In this document: one piece after another, positions 24,892-35,481 of the stretch
Layout: each line of letters opens with the position of its first letter
How positions within the stretch are numbered: position 1 is the stretch's first letter
Origin: Lunularia cruciata
Taxonomy: Eukaryota > Streptophyta > Marchantiopsida > Lunulariales > Lunulariaceae
Length of the DNA: 64,000 bases
Assembly (NCBI GenBank): GCA_948567375.1
Contig: OX419761.1
Coordinates: 46,626,501 to 46,690,500 of the forward strand
Direction of reading: 5' to 3'
The notes under the pieces: generated by a model
Databases searched by the model: none
The model's input: only the letters and a program-made list of their open reading frames with translations
What the model was told of the DNA's origin: nothing
Translations under genes and position numbers: made by a program

Positions 24892-27800
24892 ATGGACGAG
24901 ATTTATGGGGCCTCCAAAGGCCCTAGGCGTTACTCTGGTACAGTGGGTACCATTGAGTTGGATGACTTCATCCAAGAGTTTGATAGTTGGTGTGATCTGC
25001 AGCAGATGCGGAACCCGACTTTGTTCACACCTTTCATGGCATGGAAGGGGTTGTTTCAGCACTTGGAGGGTCCACCAATGGACGACTACCATGAGTTCAG
25101 GACAGCTCATTTGGAGGAGATTGAGTTATGGAGACAATATTGGTCTCCACACTATGTCTCCATCACTTCAGGTTCGGTGGCCAGGAGTAGGTCGGCTGTA
25201 CCTACGAGTTCTAGCTCGAGTAGTGTTGGTGGAGCTAGTGGAGGTGCACTAGTTGGAGATAGTGCTACTACGAGTGGAGGTACCGCTGTAGGAGGTGGTG
25301 TGGTACCAGGGTTTAACCCCATGGTTGAGTTCTTCCTATGTTTGAGGCAGAACTACCAGGGAGTGCGGATTGACAAGCTGAGGAGCTTGCAGGAGTTCCA
25401 GCGGAAGGCTGGAGAGAGCCTACGCGAGGCATACACTCGCATGAGGCGGCTGATCAGTTTCACTCAGGGAGTTACTGAGGCCCAGGCAGTCCAGTTTTGG
25501 TATGGGATACTGGACAGGGAGTTGCGACGTAGAGTTTGTGATGCTACGTTGTTGCAGGCTACTTCGCCCACTTTGGCAGTAGTCTTTGGTTTGGCTGAGC
25601 GTATTGAGCTCAACATGGTGGAGGAGAGAGTGGTGACATCTGGATTTGGTAGGGAGACCTCATCCACGGTTGTGACTTCTTCTAGAGTGCAGCAGAGTGC
25701 ACCACGCCCAGTTGGTTTTCGAGGAGAGGGTGGACAGCCCAGATCCTATGGAGCGAGTGGAGGGCCTAGTGGAGTTAGACCCTTACCCTCATTTTTGGGT
25801 CAGCAGCAGCCAGTGAGTGGTGGTGTTGCTTGTTGGACTTGTGGTGGACCTCACCATAGGAGAGAGTGTACTCAGGGCAGCGGACCTGATACCTCTGGTG
25901 CATCACAGCCAGCACAGAGGCAGTGTGAGCATTGCCATAGATTTGGTCATACTAGTGACCGGTGTTTTGACCTACACCCGGAGTTACGGAGTGGTAGGGC
26001 TACTATGGCAGGTAGTAGAGGAGCTCCAGTTTATGGAGGACGAGGTGGTAGAGGTGGTGGTAGAGGATCTACACCTAGTAGGGGTGCAGTACCCGCCCTT
26101 ACTTCTGACACAACTATGGCTACTCGGATTGAGCAGTTGGAGCAAAGATTGGCTAGTATGGCTATTGCTCAGAGGAGATCAGATTTGGGTGCTGAGGCTT
26201 CCACCTCATATGCTGGTGATAGAGATGCTTTGGACTTCATGTGCGGAGCAGCACAGGTGGATGCATCTGTAGCAGTGACTAGGAGTGCAGTACGTGCTCC
26301 AGAGCCTAGAGGAGCATCAGTGGAGTTGGACCCACAGAGAGGAGAGGTTGGGAGACAGGTCAGACTTCCCCAGTCTTTCACGCTATCTGAGGCATTGCAG
26401 ATGACATCCATGGTTCCTAGACGTCCCAGTGCAGGTGTGGTAGGTGGTGATGGAGTACCTGATGGAGTACCTGCTAGTCAGCCACCTGCTACTACACAGA
26501 CTGAGTCTAGCATGATGTTGGGGGCGGCTCAGCTGATTATGCGGCATCCTTTATTTTCAGCCAGTGACATGTTTACATTGGGAGTGGACCCAGCCCCAAT
26601 GTTCCGGTTGGATGCCACGTTGTGTGAGAGTAGGGATGGTGCAGTTCCTACTACTAGAGCAGAGGTGGTTGGTAGTGGAGCTGACTTGGTTGAGGAGCAT
26701 GGGATCCGTTCAACGACCAGTGGTTTATGGCAGGCAGCAACGGCTAGACTGGAGGAGTTGCCAGCTAGACCGGCCTTTGAGAGAGCGCGGTTTACACCTG
26801 GTGTTGTCCTATTGGATAACCAGAGGGGGATCTTTCGTTTGGTAGGACCTTCAGGGAAGGTCTATACACCACAGAGAGTCTTGTTAGACTCTGGTGCGCA
26901 GCCCCTTATGTTGGGGAAGGCTGCAGTTGTTGGTCTCGAGTTACGGAAGACCGATGTGGAGAGGTGTCCATTTCAGATCCAGACATCTCTTGGTGGTGGT
27001 TCGACACAGTACATCACACGTGGGGAGCTTGTTGTCCAGGTTCAGCCTGGTCATCCAACTGATAGCTCAGTGGTGAGAGCTCAGGCTATTGCGACAATAG
27101 CTGAGTCATATGATGTGCTAGTTGGGGGAGCAGTGTTATACCCTATGGGTTTCAGTATTGACTATTGGGAGGAGACAGCCTCTTATAGACCTGGTTGGCA
27201 GTCTGGTGAGGGATGGGTATGTCGCCTACCAGTACGCTTCAGTAGTGGCAGTCTTGGCTCACTACAGTCCGGGACCATGGCAACATCAGTTTTGGCTTTC
27301 AGCGGTGCAGTTACTTGGCCTGGTGACTTGTTGGAGGGGAACGCCCATGCAGAGGATACTCCAGTACCAGAGGAGATCACTCGGCTATGGAGTACGAGTG
27401 GGATTGTTCCATCCACCTTGGATGTTCCATTGTGGAGTTCAGAGGAGGCATTGCAGCAGCATGCGGATCAGTTGGTGCAGCAGGCTTGGAGTGGAGCCTT
27501 CGTACCATCAGGGGATGAGTGTGAGGATGAGCCTCCAGAGGCGATTGCTTTGACACCTCTGGATACCACACTCATTGCTTGGCAGTATCAAGTAGAGGGG
27601 ATATGTCTATTGGAGTTGTTTGGTGGGATCAGCACCGGACTAGCTGTGGTGTTACAGGCGGGTATCCGAGTACAAAGGTACTTGTATGTAGAGAGAGATG
27701 AGACTGCTAGGCAAGTCTCTCTACATCATGTGGCACACTTGGCCTATCGGTATTCGGAGTTATTACCAATGTCAGCAGTCAGAGGTTACCAGAAGGCCTT

Positions 27801-28884
27801 ACCAGGAGACATTTCCTTACTGGGGGCGCATGACCTAGAGAGACATGGGCCTGTTCACTTGGTGATTTCTGGATGGCCATGTCAGGGACATACACGTGCG
27901 GGCCGCGGTTTGGGTCTTCAGGATCCTTGTTCTGGTGTGTTTTGGGAGATGTTACGGATACCACGACATCTCCAGGTTCATCAGTCTGTTTCTCCAGCTT
28001 ACCTTTTGGAGAACGTTCCATTGATGGGTGATTCTCGCACTAGAGTGGTGGCGAGTACACATCAGGTCCATTCTTGGATGGGACCTGCTGTATTGTTAGA
28101 TGCAGCCAGAGTGGGATCACGGGCTCATTGTCTTTGTCTTTGGTGGACGAACCTTTTACCCAGAGAGGTTCTACAGCGTAGTTATGATGGGATTCAGCGA
28201 CTAGACCACATTCTTTTTGATGATATCTTGGATGCTGGACGTCAGTCTCAGACAGTGGTAGTGGCTGATAGGTCACCTATGGCAGTGGTGAACCTAGTTG
28301 GACAGCCTAGAGCTGCATTTCCCACACTCATGAGTTTCCCAGGCTCTCATGCTTTTCGAGAGGGAGGACCTGGACTTGTTTGGGACTCACAGTTACAACA
28401 GTTGGTGGAGCCCAATGTTGATGAGAGAGAGCGGGTGATGGGTTTTCGCACCGGTATTACCGCTGTTCCAGCAGTGTCAGAGGCATCCAGGCGTCAGGTG
28501 TTAGGTCAGGCTATGGACCTGAACTGTTTGACCTGGATTGTGAGCCTTGGTTTGGCAGAGCAGCGTAGGATGCGCTTGATAGGCATCACCACTCGGACAC
28601 TTGTGAGCCCTGTGCCTATCAAGACAATTCAGGCACATGCTGGGGGCGATGGACCGAGTGGACATGGTATTCTTGGGACACATCCAGTAGCTACTAGGGA
28701 GAGTGGTCTACTTGGAGTCCATCCAGGTGAGCGTGGGCTACTTGGATTACACCCTTGGTCCACATGGGATGCAGCCAGAGGACGTATGGAGCTTGCAGCC
28801 AGAGTGGAGGGAGTTTTTCACATAGAGGTTGGGACCTCTAGTGGTCAGGAGCATGACACCATTGCTCCCAAGGGCCCAGTGTAG
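24892..28884 (+). pseudogene. gag - zinc knuckles - protease - C5 DNA methyltransferase (N-terminal part of the polyprotein)
   Basis: 1330 codons from the first ATG to a TAG. Numbering from that Met: gag-like helices about 1-260; CCHC knuckles at 314-326 (CWTC...H...C) and 345-358 (canonical CX2CX4HX4C); Gly/Arg-rich basic stretch after them; aspartic protease around Asp666 (LLDSGAQ), closing with YDVLVGGAV. The methyltransferase spans about 904-1222: motif I LLELFGG (906-912), acidic motif II (YVERDE, Glu934), motif IV GWPCQG with catalytic Cys997 (codon 27880-27882), motif VI LLENVP (Glu1040), motif VIII SRAH...WWTN, and a C-terminal ERVMGF...RRQVLGQA block. The motif VIII and C-terminal forms resemble DNMT3 rather than DNMT1 or chromomethylases. 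The enzyme would transfer methyl from SAM to cytosine C5. In motif VIII, His1079 (28126-28128) stands where the second Arg of RxR is usual, a possible G-to-A change. The frame continues beyond the TAG into pol. Confidence 0.9.
27580..28560 (+). other. DNMT3-like methyltransferase domain within the polyprotein
   Basis: The domain lies between protease and reverse transcriptase, an unusual position in gypsy pol. All core motifs are present in order and at normal spacing: SAM-binding FGG, motif II Glu, PCQ catalytic loop, ENV, the motif VIII aromatic/Asn segment, target-recognition stretch, and the terminal MGF...LGQA helix. There is no internal stop. The known precedent is incorporation of DNMTs into retrotransposons of dinoflagellates and charophyte algae. 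Bryophytes retain true DNMT3 genes, so a host-derived origin is plausible, but I infer that from family knowledge. Confidence 0.9.
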
Positions 28885-30651
28885 CAGCCAGTCAGTACGT
28901 CTTCCACTCCTACTACAGTTACAGAGGATACTTGGGAGCCAGATCTTGGACCCAAGCTTACTGGAGAGGAAAGACGGAGGGTTTGGAGGTTCTTGAGGAG
29001 TCACACGAGTTGTTTTGTCTTCAGTATGAAGGATTTGGGTGCTCTGAAGGGACCTGGTATACGGATTGAGCTGACTAGCAACACACCAGTTTTCCGACGT
29101 CCTTATTGATATAGTGATATGGAGAGGACATTGATTCAGAGCCGGAGTAGCGACCTTTTTGAGGCTGGTTTGGTGGAGATTTCACATGGAGAGTATGCAT
29201 CAGCGACAGTGATGCCAGCCAAGAAGGATATGCATGGCAACTATACAGATAGGCGGATGTGTGGAGATTACCGTCCTATCAACCGACAGACCAGGGCTGA
29301 TCGGTATGCCATGCCTACACCGGAGGAGATTTTTGATGCGATTGGGCATGCAAAGGTCTTCAGTACTTTGGATCTACGAGCGGGATATCATCAGTTGCCG
29401 ATCAGGGAGGAGGATAAGTCCAAGACAACATTTTGGGCTATTGATCCTCACGGCAAGGATGTGTTATATCAGTGGAGATTCTTACCATTTGGGTTGAAGA
29501 ATGCTCTTGCTGAGTTCCAAAGGGTCATGGATAGGATCCTAGCTGGACTGGATTTTGCTCGGTGCTATATTGATGACATTTTGGTGTATAGCACTACTGT
29601 GGAGGAGCATGAGAGACAGTTGTTGGAGGTGTTTGAGAGGTTGAGATCTCATGGACTCAAATTACATCCTTGGAAGTGTAGGTTCTTCCATGAGCAGGTT
29701 GAGTATTTGGGTCACACTATCTACCCCGGAGGACTTGGTGTTCAGCAGACCAAGGTGGAGGCTATTGCACGTATTCCTCGGCCTACGGATGTGAGCAGAG
29801 TGCGAGCATTCCTTGGGTTGGCGAACTTCTATCGCCGCTATGTTAGAGGATTTAGTGCCATTGCCAAGGCCTTGACGAAGCTGACCAAGCTTACACAGGA
29901 GTGGTGTTGGGGAGATGAGCAGGAGAGAGCTTTTGTAGAGCTCAAGGAGAGGTTGACATCTGCTCCTATTTTGAGGAGACCGATCAGGGGACGCCCATTT
30001 CAGGTTCACACTGATTGGAGTATGTTGGGGCTTGGAGCGGTGCTCACCCAACATGATGATGAGGAGAAGGAGTTTGTGGTGGCCTATGCTAGTCGCTCCA
30101 ACAATTCAGCGGAGGCGAAGTATAGTTCATATGAGGGAGAGTGCTTGGCAGCAGTTTGGGCAGTAGCACATTTCCGATGTTACCTATTTGGTAACCCCTT
30201 CACTCTCATCACTGATCATCAGCCGCTGAAGTGGTTGATGGAGTCCGACAAGCTTTCAGGGAAGCTTGCACGATGGGCTCTGATTTTACAGGAGTATGAT
30301 TTCACGATTGTTCACAGACCTGGAGTGGTGAACCGTGATGCAGATGGGTTGAGTAGAAACCCATGTCCCAGCCAGCAGGATCAGACCGGAGCACGTTGGC
30401 ATGGTGAGACAGATGAGGAGATGGTGCCAAGTTGGCATGCATCGGCCTTTTTGTGTATATTTGCAGAGACTTTGGTGATATCTCTCTCAGCGCATACAGG
30501 AGGAGTTATTGAGGTCACAGATCCAGAGAGTGAAGATATTGGTACAGTTCAGCGAGACATTCATGATGATGTCTTAGTGATGGACTATCTTCGCACTGGT
30601 GTTGTGGGTGGCACAGTTGGGGCCAAGGAGAGAGACCGTGTTCTTCAGTGA
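28885..30651 (+). pseudogene. reverse transcriptase and RNase H (middle part of the polyprotein)
   Basis: The same frame as gag runs on after the TAG at 28882, with a further TGA at 29107-29109. The RT fingers and palm follow: VMPAKKD, RRMCGDYRPIN, FSTLDLRAGYHQLPI, FLPFGLKNA and the catalytic CYIDDILVYS. The thumb has VEYLGHTIYPGG and RAFLGLANFYRRY. RNase H shows HTDWSMLGLGAVL, YEGECLAAVWAV and LITDHQPLKWL, with catalytic Asp/Glu/Asp retained. The part ends VNRDADGLSRNP, then a linker to a TGA at 30649-30651. This copies RNA to DNA for transposition in virus-like particles. Apart from the stops the domain looks intact. Confidence 0.92.
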
Positions 30652-31998
30652 GCCAGACGGTTTAGATTGGAGGGTAGACACCTTTTGCGTGTATGGGAGG
30701 ATGGTAGAGTGCGAGTAGTACCACTTCCATCACAAAGACCATAGTTGGTCCGTCATGCTCATGAGGAGCTAGGACATTTTGGAGTAAAGCGTACATATAG
30801 CTTACTCCAGAGTCATTATTGGTGGCGCAATATGCAGACCGAGGTACAGCAGTTTGTTGCCAGATGTGTGGTTTGTGACCGAGTTAGAGCATCATTCAAT
30901 GCTCCTACGCCACAGTTACACCCATTACCTATCATGGGATTGGGTTACCGTTGGAGTTTGGAGTTTGCCGGACCTTTACCGCTGACTGTGAGACATCATC
31001 GGTATGTTTTGGTGATGGTGGAGCACTTCTCCAAGTGGATTGAGTTGGTGGCACTTCTTGACAAGTCTAGTGAAGGGACAGCTTACTCGTTCCTGGATCG
31101 AGTTCTTAGTCATTTTGGTGCACCAGCTGAGGTTTTGACTGATCAGGGTACAGAGTTCTTGGGAGAGTTTCAGGTCTTGTGTGACAAGGCTTTGATTGAT
31201 CATCGTACTACATCCCGAGATCACCCTGAGGCAGATGGCTTAGCAGAGAGAGTGGTTCAGACGGTGAAGAGAGGATTGCAAAAGTATGGTTTGCAGAGAG
31301 GCCACTTGGGAGATTGGGATCTCCAGTTACCTTGGTTGGCCATGGGCTATCGGTTCAGCCGGCAAGCCTCCTTAGCATCCTTCTCTCCATACTTTCTACT
31401 TTATGGACGAGATCCAGATTTACCTGCAGCCATTTGTCGAGATGCTACTGTAGTTTTGGACTTGGATGACCCCAATGTATGGATGAGCGCATGTTCTCAA
31501 CGGGCAGAGATCTTTCGGAGAGTGATGCCGATGGCCTTTGAGAACTTGGCGATTGCTCAGCATAGAGATACTTTACGCTATGCTACCATTCGAGGAGGAG
31601 GTTATAGACCCTCGATCCGTCGATTTCATCCAGGCAACTATGTATATCTACAGCAGACAGCACCGACGACACTTGATGTTTCTACAGGCCGCACTATCTT
31701 GAGAGTGCGCGAGGTTTTGCCATCTGGAGTCCTTGTGTTAGAAGGACGTGATGGTGTTGTTTGGAAGGATCATGTGCGCAATTGTGCGCCATGCCACCTC
31801 CCAAACATTGATGGTACTATGGACCCAAGCTTGGCACTTGTACGTGCAGGCTTGAGGTGTATGTTATGTGGCTCTTCTGGTGGAGCTGCTACTATGTTAG
31901 TGTGTGATAGCTGTTCGAGAGGATGGCATATGGCATGTATGACTCCTCCCCTCACGGTGGTTCCTCAGGGACAGTGGTTATGTCCTAGATGTACTTGA
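30652..31998 (+). pseudogene. integrase with C-terminal PHD finger
   Basis: The frame continues past TGA 30649 and TAG 30742-30744 to a final TGA at 31996-31998. The zinc-binding domain has HEELGHFG and CVVC. The core has WSLEFAGPLP, VLTDQGTEFLGEF and HPEADGLAERVVQ. The second Asp and the Glu of D,D35E are present, but the first position is Glu (GAG, 30961-30963) instead of Asp. A C-terminal barrel-like segment follows (FHPGNYVYLQQ, VWKDHVRN). Then a complete C4HC3 PHD finger (31855-31995): CMLC, CDSC, H..C and CPRC with the conserved Trp. It occupies the place where chromoviruses carry a chromodomain, suggesting a histone-directed targeting role, which is inference. Confidence 0.9.
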
Positions 31999-32167
31999 CC
32001 TATAGCTAGTTCATTCTTTATATGGTATAGATTGCAGACAGGCGACTAACGATGGGGCTCCATAGCACCCGGCCTCCTGATCTTTGCCCATTAGAGGGTA
32101 TACCATATACTTAGAGTAGATGGCTATCTGGAGTTAGAGGGACCTAACCGCCAGCTAGGGGGGCAAT
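31999..32167 (+). other. 3' untranslated segment with polypurine tract
   Basis: A short non-coding stretch after the integrase-PHD stop. AGGGGGG at 32157-32163, followed by CAAT, directly precedes TGTGGCAC, the start of LTR segment A. This is where a polypurine primer for plus-strand synthesis is expected. Confidence 0.7.
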
Positions 32168-32722
32168 TGTGGCACTTTAGAGTCTATGTATGACTTATGT
32201 GTGAGTTGTGCTTCTATAGTGTATGATGTTGACAGCGATGTATGTTGTGTAGCGATGTATATACGCACGACAACTGTCATGCTATTTGTAGTTCCGCATC
32301 TAGATGCTCGGACACTGGAGTTCCAATGATGGTAGTTAGAGTTATTCTAGCTGTTTCTCAGGGACTACTTTCCGATGGTTAGATTTTGTGTTCGGGGTAC
32401 TGACTTCACGGTGGGGCTCACTGTCACTTTGCACCGTTTGCACCGTCGAGTGTGCCATCAGCGGGACCGTTAGGGTTTCAGGGCTAGCTCGAGTCCAGGG
32501 GGTATAGTTTCGAAGTGAGCTCCAGAGAGCTCACTTCTCTGATGTTGAGCCTTCGAGTTCCTGGCTATGGTGGACAGAGGCCGGCGAGCGTCACCTGGAT
32601 TCTCTATGCTTGAGTGGGTGTGGCTTGACTGTAATCAGTGCCCAGTTGTTGGCAGTTTATAGAGTGACAGATCAAGTACTGATCTGAGTTGAGTTGAGTT
32701 GAATTGTTAAGCAATCTGATTA
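32168..32722 (+). repeat. full LTR (segments A then B)
   Basis: A = 32168-32272 (TGTGGCAC...ACGACA), then two bases AC, then B = 32275-32722 (TGTCATGC...CTGATTA). The A/B boundary reads GACAACTGTC, an inverted repeat that resembles a circle junction of an LTR ending GACA and one starting TGTC. Confidence 0.85.
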
Positions 32723-32723
32723 T

Positions 32724-32828
32724 TGTGGCACTTTAGAGTCTATGTATGACTTATGTGTGAGTTGTGCTTCTATAGTGTATGATGTTGACAGCAATGTATG
32801 TTGTGTAGCGATGTATGTACGCACGACA
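32724..32828 (+). repeat. extra partial LTR (segment A repeated)
   Basis: 105 bp matching 32168-32272 with two transition differences and no gap. It ends exactly at GACA and is followed by CAGAT. The one-base joint with the preceding B (CTGATTA-T-TGTGGC) resembles a tandem LTR-LTR junction. Confidence 0.85.
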
Positions 32829-35481
32829 CAGATCTCAACAAATTCCTACTCCATGTGAGGATGTTCTACGTCTTCTTGATGGAGAAAACTCTATGCAGCT
32901 CATATGACCATAACTCTTTTTTAATAGCTTGGATTCAAGTGTTATAGGATTCAACAAAAAACCTACGAGAGAGGCTTTCCAATGATATAAAGTAGACTTC
33001 AATCAAATCACTAAAACTCCCTTGAAAAGCTCTCAAAGTTGCCAAGTTTTACAACTCTCACCATAATTTTGAAATCCACTTTTTAGGGTTTTGCCCCTAG
33101 TTCTTGCCAACTTTCCCCTGATTTCTAAATAAGATGTACACTTGATACTCACAAAACACTTTGGAAATCTGAACTCTCAATCATAGTCACAAAAGTGAGA
33201 GAATTGACATTCAATTAGGATTGAAGAAAGAAATGCTCCTCCGAGCTTATGATAATCATTTCAATAAAACTTGTTGCATCAGATCTCACTCTTTATGAGC
33301 CCAAAGCCAACCAAATTTTCCACAGTATTTGGTCATGATCTTGGTTAACACTCTGTAAAGTTTGATGGCCTAATCCAACCCCAATCCCTAGATATGGATC
33401 AATTCTTGAGCTAGGCTAACTTGTCAGCTCTACAAATCCAAGTATACTTAATCCAAGACCCTGAATTCTCTATTTAAAGAATTCACATGAAACCTTCACA
33501 AAAAGGTGCACACCCTAACCAAAAACAAGACTAGAAATTTTGATTGGGTATCTAGGGCCACAACTTGGGGAGTAACCAAAATTCCAAACCTGATCACTAG
33601 CTCTTCTCCATCACCTTACACCTCAAGAGCTTCAACTTCAATCAACCAGATCTGATTTTAGATTAATCAAAAACTGAAATTTATTGTGCTCAATACTGTA
33701 AGCACTTTGTCTACTCTCCAATCCCACTGATAGATAGTGAAAATGTCTCAAGAAGCTCCTCAGTTGCCTACTTTGTGCTCTTGGGTATGAATTACCCTCC
33801 GTGATTCAATTGATCATATCCCTCTCATAATCAGCTCAAATTGTATGATTTCTATATCTAAATTGTAGCCTATCATCTCCTCTTCCCTACCATGTCCTCT
33901 GTCCCCCAAATGGCCTCTCCAAACTCCTTTGATGGTCCAAAAACTATAGCCTTCTCTATTGGGATCCAATCTCTTGCACATTTGTCCTTTAGTCTTTTTA
34001 CTTTTTGACAAATGGACCTCACAACTCCACCTTGAAGCTTATGAGTGGAAATTTAGGCATTCCACAACTATAGAAGTACATATATTGTCAAGTACCAGAC
34101 ATGCTCATAAGTAAGCACCAAAAGGACAATAGGATCCGGGTTTCCCATCACCGACTCCACAAATACTGCCCCAAAATGTGCCACCAACCAATCCCGTAGC
34201 CGTCACGGTGCAAAATCTAAAGCCTGATGAGAAAAGGATTTGGGAGTGGCAGATTGGGAGCATGGGACATCTCATGCTCAATTTCTTCCTCTTATGTTCT
34301 ACCACTCACGCACTGCTACAACTCTCACTCCCAACGTCCTCCTCCCCCTCGAGACTCCTCGACTAAAACACCTCCTCGTCTCTCCACTTGCCCTCATCTT
34401 TATTCATTAGAGCACTCAAATATGATAAGATTGTAATCCACATGGCCAATCACATACATGTACAAAGATTGCTCACCTGGCAACATCTCATCCGTTGGAT
34501 CTAGCAAACAATCTACCACACTAATGTGGAGATAAATTGATAAGTCACTTTTTTATGTGCTACGCAAACCACAACACGATAACGTGTATGGGAGGACGTG
34601 CCATCCTTTGCTTCAATACCATCAGATTGGACCTAAGGTTTGTAGTCTTCTATGATGGAGCAACATTGTTAGCATACACTACATTCTCTCCTAGTTGACT
34701 CATCCTTTTCTTGGGGGCTACTAGAGCACGTCTTTGCTCTTGCTCTAGCAAGGGTGGATGCTCTTGGATTCTAGGTAGACTATGCATTAGGGGATTTTGG
34801 CTCCTACCAACTACCTTCTATATAATGATGAGGTTATGCATAGGTTTGGTCCACCAGTTTGCATCTTCATTATTCACTTGTGAGTGTGATTCTACACTAG
34901 ATGTAGTAGCGGTCCATATAACACTATGTCCTTGCTTCCAATGTAATTTCCATTGTAGCACGTGTGTAGCCTATCCCATAAGGGCCATGTGGACTTGACA
35001 TCATCCCCACCTTCCACTGGTAAGGAAGACAAAGGATAGCTACCCATGATGCCATAAGGGATATAGTGTTTGTTGTGGCACAAGAGAGTGGATATCTTGA
35101 TTGGAGTGAGTGTTTGTATGCATTGCAGACAATATGTGTTAAAGAAGACTATACTTGGTCCAAGATGATCAGGTGACAATGACAGATGTTGTGGTTATAG
35201 ACCCTATGCATGATGCATTTTTGGAAGGAGTGATTACTCATTCCCTAGATGTGCGACAAGCGAAGCAACATCACGCAAGGTCTCCAAGTATAATGGTTTG
35301 TAGCAAGGTCACCTCTTTGTTCCTCTAGCCTTGGAGTTATATGGAGAGATAAATACAATATTTAATACTTTGTATAACTTATCATATTAGGCGTCAAGGT
35401 GAACCACTTTCACTCTTATGCTTGGTAACATAGTTTAGATAGATGGACACAAAGTGTCCATCGCCCTACCAAGTTTTGGCT
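32829..35481. other. spacer, no gene seen
   Basis: Starts with the right-hand CAGA(T) copy (32829-32833). The rest is non-coding spacer with short unconvincing frames on both strands. I see no RNA gene or complete mobile element. Confidence 0.45.

Larger units (their letters stand above)
22922..32828 (+). mobile_element. Ty3/gypsy retrotransposon encoding a DNA methyltransferase and PHD finger
   Basis: A 9.9-kb plus-strand LTR element. One reading frame (opening at 24598, first ATG 24892, final stop 31996-31998) carries, in order: gag, two CCHC knuckles, aspartic protease, a DNMT3-like C5-cytosine methyltransferase, reverse transcriptase, RNase H, integrase and a PHD finger. Four in-frame stops interrupt it, with no frameshift. 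Call LTR segments A (105 bp) and B (448 bp). The layout is B, internal, A-B, A, bounded by TGTC...GACA and flanked by CAGA. The polypurine tract AGGGGGG (32157-32163) lies just before A, and the internal region starts just after B. The biological LTR is therefore A-B, and this copy is permuted. The copies are about 2.5% diverged, far younger than the elements at 1-18522. GC content is well above that of the surroundings. Confidence 0.9.

Noticed and set aside
24812-25252. Open frames overlapping the gag/methyltransferase frame (also 25817-26272, 26564-26845, 27122-27553)
   Set aside because: They are in other frames of the retrotransposon coding strand, show no domains, and arise from its GC-rich, stop-poor composition.
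27779-28276. Antisense open frames over the methyltransferase
   Set aside because: The sense strand carries conserved motifs at every step; the antisense frames have none.
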